Assembly (NCBI RefSeq): GCF_016909015.1
Contig: NZ_JAFBFA010000021.1
Span: forward strand, 1-64,000
Direction: 5' to 3'
Origin: Gracilibacillus alcaliphilus
GTDB taxonomy: Bacteria; Bacillota; Bacilli; Bacillales; Amphibacillaceae
DNA length: 64,000 nt
Positions 60,716 through 64,000 of the stretch are shown one piece after another (position 1 is the stretch's first letter; every line of letters starts with the position of its first letter). Position numbers and translations under genes: made by a program. The notes beneath the pieces are model-generated. The model did no database searches and was not told where the DNA came from. It saw only the letters and a program-made list of their open reading frames with translations.

Positions 60716-61864
60716 TTGAACAAAGAGTTGTTCGAGGCGATTAATTATTTAGAAAAGGAAAAAGGAATCGACAAGAATATTCTAATTGAAGCGTTAGAAG
60801 CAGCCTTAATCTCAGCGTACAAGAAGAATTTTAAATCTGCAACCAATGTAAGGGTGGACTTAAAGGAAGAGTCAGGTACAATGAGAGTATTTGCACAGAA
60901 AGACATTGTTGAAGAAGTGGAAGATCACCAACAGCAGATATCATTGGAAGAAGCGCATCAAATTAGCCCTGCATATGAAGTAGGTGACGTAGTGGAGATT
61001 GAAGTTACGCCACGAGACTTTGGAAGAATTGCTGCACAGGCAGCCAAGCAAGTAGTGACACAAAGGGTGCGTGAAGCAGAACGCGGTATTATCTATAATG
61101 AATATATCGATCGCGAAGAAGACATTATGAATGGAACTATTCAGCGTATGGATGGCCGGTTTGTCTATGTCAATCTAGGTAAGTTAGAAGCCAAACTGCC
61201 AGAAGCAGAGTGTATTGCTGGAGAAACTTATAATATTCATGATCGTATCAAGGTATATGTCACCAAGGTAGAGAACACAAATAAAGGACCGAGTATTTTT
61301 GTGTCAAGAACACATCCGGGGTTATTAAAACGTTTATTTGAAATGGAAGTTCCAGAGATTTATGATGGAACCGTTGAAGTGAAATCTGTTGCCCGCGAAG
61401 CTGGTGATCGTTCCAAGATCTCTGTTCATGCGGATGATCCAGAGGTAGATGCAGTCGGGTCTTGTGTCGGTCAAAAGGGACAACGAGTACAAACAATTGT
61501 GGATGAACTGCACGGAGAGAAGATCGATATTGTGGAATGGTCAGAAGATCCGGTGGAATACGTCTCCAATGCATTAAGCCCATCTAAGGTAATTCGTGTG
61601 TTAGTAGATGAAGAAGAAAAGGCAACGACTGTTATCGTGCCAGATTATCAGCTATCCTTAGCAATTGGTAAGCGTGGTCAGAATGCCCGTTTAGCTGCCA
61701 AATTAACTGGTTGGAAAATAGATATTAAGAGTGAAACAGAAGCGAAAGAAGAAGGCTTGATTAGCGAAACAGAAATAAAGCAAGATCAAGAAACCTTACA
61801 ATATGAAGATAGTCTAGATTTTGAGACATCATATGAAGATGAAGATGAGGATCTGTTCAAGTAA
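60716..61864 (+). CDS. nusA: Transcription termination/antitermination factor NusA
   Basis: NusA binds RNA polymerase and affects pausing, intrinsic termination and, in B. subtilis, much of the terminator repertoire. The 382-residue product has the N-terminal polymerase-binding domain (to about 125), an S1 domain (about 135-200) and two KH domains (VGSCVGQKGQRVQTIV, about 245-260; SLAIGKRGQNARLAAKLTGW, about 312-331). The acidic tail is short. TTG 60716 is chosen, with GGGGGAGAT upstream; TTG 60713 is adjacent. Start codon choice gives the family's N-terminus. Confidence 0.95.
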   Translation: MNKELFEAINYLEKEKGIDKNILIEALEAALISAYKKNFKSATNVRVDLKEESGTMRVFAQKDIVEEVEDHQQQISLEEAHQISPAYEVGDVVEIEVTPRDFGRIAAQAAKQVVTQRVREAERGIIYNEYIDREEDIMNGTIQRMDGRFVYVNLGKLEAKLPEAECIAGETYNIHDRIKVYVTKVENTNKGPSIFVSRTHPGLLKRLFEMEVPEIYDGTVEVKSVAREAGDRSKISVHADDPEVDAVGSCVGQKGQRVQTIVDELHGEKIDIVEWSEDPVEYVSNALSPSKVIRVLVDEEEKATTVIVPDYQLSLAIGKRGQNARLAAKLTGWKIDIKSETEAKEEGLISETEIKQDQETLQYEDSLDFETSYEDEDEDLFK

Positions 61865-61877
61865 GGGAGGCATTAGC

Positions 61878-62147
61878 ATGACAAAAAAACGAAAAGTACC
61901 TTTAAGAAAGTGTGTCGTTACACAAGAAATGTTCCCCAAAAAGGATTTGATTCGCGTCGTGAAAACGAAAGAAGGCGAAATATTTGTCGATCCAACTGGT
62001 AAGAAGAACGGGCGGGGGGCTTATGTTTCCAGGGATCTACAAACTATTGCAAAGGCAGAGCAAAATCGTACATTAGCTAAACAGCTTGAAATAGATATTC
62101 CGTCAGAGATTTATGAGCAATTGCGTCAAGAAGTGGAAGGTAAGTAA
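61878..62147 (+). CDS. rnpM: RNase P modulator RnpM (YlxR)
   Basis: YlxR family proteins bind RNA; B. subtilis RnpM was reported to modulate RNase P. The 89-residue product begins TKKRKVPLRKCVVTQEM and carries the family GRGAY motif (KKNGRGAYVSRD, about 41-52). ATG 61878 follows AAGGGAGG. The in-frame ATG at 61821 lies in nusA and has no SD. It overlaps nothing and is followed by ylxQ after 2 bases. Confidence 0.94.
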   Translation: MTKKRKVPLRKCVVTQEMFPKKDLIRVVKTKEGEIFVDPTGKKNGRGAYVSRDLQTIAKAEQNRTLAKQLEIDIPSEIYEQLRQEVEGK

Positions 62148-62149
62148 TC

Positions 62150-62470
62150 ATGGCGCAGCAGAAATCTTATCTGAATCTGTTAGGGATAGCCACTCGGGCA
62201 GGCAAGTGTACCTTTGGTGAAGAACAAATTGTGAAGGAAATTCAATCCAAGAAATCAAAGTTAGTTCTTATTGCAAGTGATATCGGTGATCAGACACGCA
62301 AGAAATTGACGGATAAATGCACGTCCTATCAAATTCCTGTTTTCTTTGTAGATGATCGCGACACCCTTTCACAGGCGGTAGGAAAATCAGGTCGTGTAGC
62401 TGTTTCCATTCATGAAAATGGATTTGCGAAGAAATTGATTGCATTGCTTGATGAAAATATTCGGAGGTGA
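62150..62470 (+). CDS. ylxQ: L7Ae-family ribosomal protein YlxQ
   Basis: YlxQ is a small L7Ae/L30e/Gadd45-type protein that binds K-turn-like RNA in relatives. The 106-residue product has LLGIATRAGKCTFGEEQIVKEI (in parts, about 9-30), KLVLIASDIGDQTRKKL (about 37-53) and the C-terminal GRVAVSIHENGFAKKL. It lies between rnpM and infB as in B. subtilis. AAGGTAAG overlaps the end of rnpM and serves as SD. Confidence 0.95.
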   Translation: MAQQKSYLNLLGIATRAGKCTFGEEQIVKEIQSKKSKLVLIASDIGDQTRKKLTDKCTSYQIPVFFVDDRDTLSQAVGKSGRVAVSIHENGFAKKLIALLDENIRR

Positions 62471-62474
62471 ACGT

Positions 62475-64000
62475 ATGTCAAAAATACGAGTATATGAGTA
62501 TGCAAAGCAAATAAATAAAACTAGCAAGGAAATTATTAACAAATTAAAAGAATTAGATGTATCGGTGTCTAACCATATGTCTACTATTTCAGACGAAATG
62601 GTGAAGAAATTAGACGAACATTTCAAGCCAAAAACGGAGTCTAAACCAGTGAATAATAAAGAAGCAAAGCCGAAAAATAACCAGAAAAAACCACATAAAA
62701 ACCAAAATAAAAATCAAAACAGAAACCAAAAAAACAAACAGCAACAACATCAAAAACAGGCACCTGCTAAACAAGACAATCAGGCGAAGAATACACCTGA
62801 AAAAATCACTTATTCTGGTTCCGTTACAGTAGAAGAATTAGCTGGTAAATTAAATAAGGGAACTAATGAAATCATTAAAAAACTAATGTTCTTAGGAGTA
62901 ATGGCAACTAAAAACCAAGATTTAGATGATGATGCCCTTGAATTGATTTGTGGTGAATTTGGTGTAGAAGTAGAAAAAGAATTAGAAATTGATAAGGCAG
63001 ACCTTGCTACCTATATTATAGAAGATGAGCCAAGTCAATTGAAGGAACGCCCTCCAGTTGTAACAATTATGGGGCATGTTGACCATGGTAAAACTACACT
63101 TCTTGATGCTATTCGTCATACAAAGGTAACAGAAGGAGAAGCTGGCGGAATTACACAACATATTGGTGCTTATCAAGTACGGGAAAATGGCAAAAAAGTA
63201 ACCTTTTTAGACACACCAGGACACGCTGCCTTTACTAGTATGCGTTCACGCGGTGCACAGGTGACCGATATTGCTATCTTGGTGGTAGCGGCAGATGATG
63301 GTGTGATGCCACAAACAGTAGAAGCCATTAACCACGCTAAAGCTGCAGAAGTACCAATTATCATTGCGGTTAATAAAATGGATAAGGAAGGGGCAAATCC
63401 TGACCGTGTGATGCAGGAATTAACAGAATATGAATTGATTCCTGAGGATTGGGGTGGAGATACGATTTTCGTACAGCTTTCTGCCATTAAGGGTGAAGGA
63501 ATCGATGACTTATTAGAAATGATTCTACTCGTTGCTGAAGTGGAAGAGTTGAAAGCTAATCCAAGCCGATTAGCAAATGGTACAGTTATCGAAGCTCAAT
63601 TAGATAAAGGACGCGGTTCAGTAGCTTCCTTGCTGGTGCAAAATGGAACATTAAATGTCGGAGATCCTATTGTTGTCGGCAATACTTTTGGTCGAGTTCG
63701 TGCCATGGTTAATGATATTGGCAAACGAATTAAATCAGCAGGACCATCTACACCAGTTGAAATAACCGGCCTAAACGATGTTCCACTTGCTGGTGACACT
63801 TTTGTAGTATTTGAAGATGAACGGCAAGCCCGTCAAATAGGCGAGATTAGACAACAGCGTCAAATTGAAGAAAAACGCGGTTCCCAATCTCGTGTCAGCT
63901 TGGATGACTTATTTGAACAGATCAAACAAGGTGAAATTAAGGACATTAACATTATCATCAAAGGTGATGTACAAGGTTCTGTAGAAGCCTTAGCCGCCTC
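62475..64000 (+). CDS. infB: Translation initiation factor IF-2 (partial, 3' end beyond window)
   Basis: IF-2 brings initiator tRNA to the ribosome and hydrolyses GTP on subunit joining. About 508 residues are within the window, and the frame is open to base 64000. The N-terminus SKIRVYEYAKQINKTSKE carries an IF2-N fold, followed by a basic N/Q/K-rich linker (about 55-105), a second IF2-N segment (YSGSVTVEELAGKLNKG), and the G domain with GHVDHGKT (about 199-206), DTPGH (about 246-250) and NKMD (about 300-303). GGAGGTGA precedes ATG 62475. Confidence 0.96.
   Translation, partial: MSKIRVYEYAKQINKTSKEIINKLKELDVSVSNHMSTISDEMVKKLDEHFKPKTESKPVNNKEAKPKNNQKKPHKNQNKNQNRNQKNKQQQHQKQAPAKQDNQAKNTPEKITYSGSVTVEELAGKLNKGTNEIIKKLMFLGVMATKNQDLDDDALELICGEFGVEVEKELEIDKADLATYIIEDEPSQLKERPPVVTIMGHVDHGKTTLLDAIRHTKVTEGEAGGITQHIGAYQVRENGKKVTFLDTPGHAAFTSMRSRGAQVTDIAILVVAADDGVMPQTVEAINHAKAAEVPIIIAVNKMDKEGANPDRVMQELTEYELIPEDWGGDTIFVQLSAIKGEGIDDLLEMILLVAEVEELKANPSRLANGTVIEAQLDKGRGSVASLLVQNGTLNVGDPIVVGNTFGRVRAMVNDIGKRIKSAGPSTPVEITGLNDVPLAGDTFVVFEDERQARQIGEIRQQRQIEEKRGSQSRVSLDDLFEQIKQGEIKDINIIIKGDVQGSVEALAA

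Noticed and set aside
1..64000. CRISPR arrays, prophage, toxin-antitoxin, rRNA or tRNA genes
   Set aside because: No regularly spaced repeats, phage genes, antitoxin-like pairs or tRNA-like cloverleafs were recognised when reading both strands.

Overview
The window is a low-GC Firmicutes chromosome segment, clearly of the family Bacillaceae. The gene order from ylqD to infB follows Bacillus subtilis almost gene for gene. Every confident gene is on the plus strand, and most starts have strong Shine-Dalgarno (SD) sites of the AAGGAGG type. Several proteins match Bacillus lengths almost exactly. The AT-rich sequence, lepB between rplS and rbgA, and the repeat families in the gaps fit a halophilic or alkaliphilic genus of the Gracilibacillus/Oceanobacillus type. 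That genus-level guess is inference only.

Layout. (1) 683-7929: ylqD, rimM, trmD, rplS with an L19-type leader, lepB, rbgA, rnhB, and the flagellar-like pair ylqG/ylqH. (2) 8264-12522: sucC, sucD, topA. (3) 12523-13632: a 1.1 kb gap full of repeats where B. subtilis has trmFO. (4) 13633-17306: xerC(codV)-hslV-hslU-codY. (5) 17846-45758: a complete fla/che operon. It holds rod and hook genes, the MS ring and C ring, the flagellar type III export gate (FliZ/P/Q/R, FlhB, FlhA), the ATPase complex, FlhF/FlhG, the chemotaxis genes cheB-A-W-C-D, sigD and swrB. (6) 45908-55462: rpsB, tsf, pyrH, frr, uppS, cdsA, dxr, rasP, proS. (7) 55613-64000: polC, rimP, nusA, rnpM, ylxQ and the 5' part of infB, which runs off the end.

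The genes work as linked modules: tRNA and ribosome maturation (rimM, trmD, rplS, rbgA, rimP), succinyl-CoA synthetase, a nutrient-sensing regulator (CodY) next to the motility operon it controls in B. subtilis, motility and chemotaxis, translation factors, and isoprenoid and lipid synthesis.

Compared with the B. subtilis order, two genes are missing from their usual places: dprA (between sucD and topA) and trmFO (between topA and xerC). sucD has also lost its normal stop codon and runs 30 codons further into topA. The non-coding gaps hold at least two repeat families. One has hairpin arms that differ in sequence between copies but still pair, around a conserved 7-nt loop (358-384, 12684-12714, 13289-13313). 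The other is a ~143-bp element with ~23-bp terminal inverted repeats between fliP and fliQ. A 12-bp perfect hairpin sits between a strong SD and the swrD start codon, which suggests a structure-bridged ribosome binding site. I found no CRISPR array, prophage, rRNA, tRNA or intact insertion sequence, and no clearly new multi-gene system. The most unusual signals are in the gaps and junctions.
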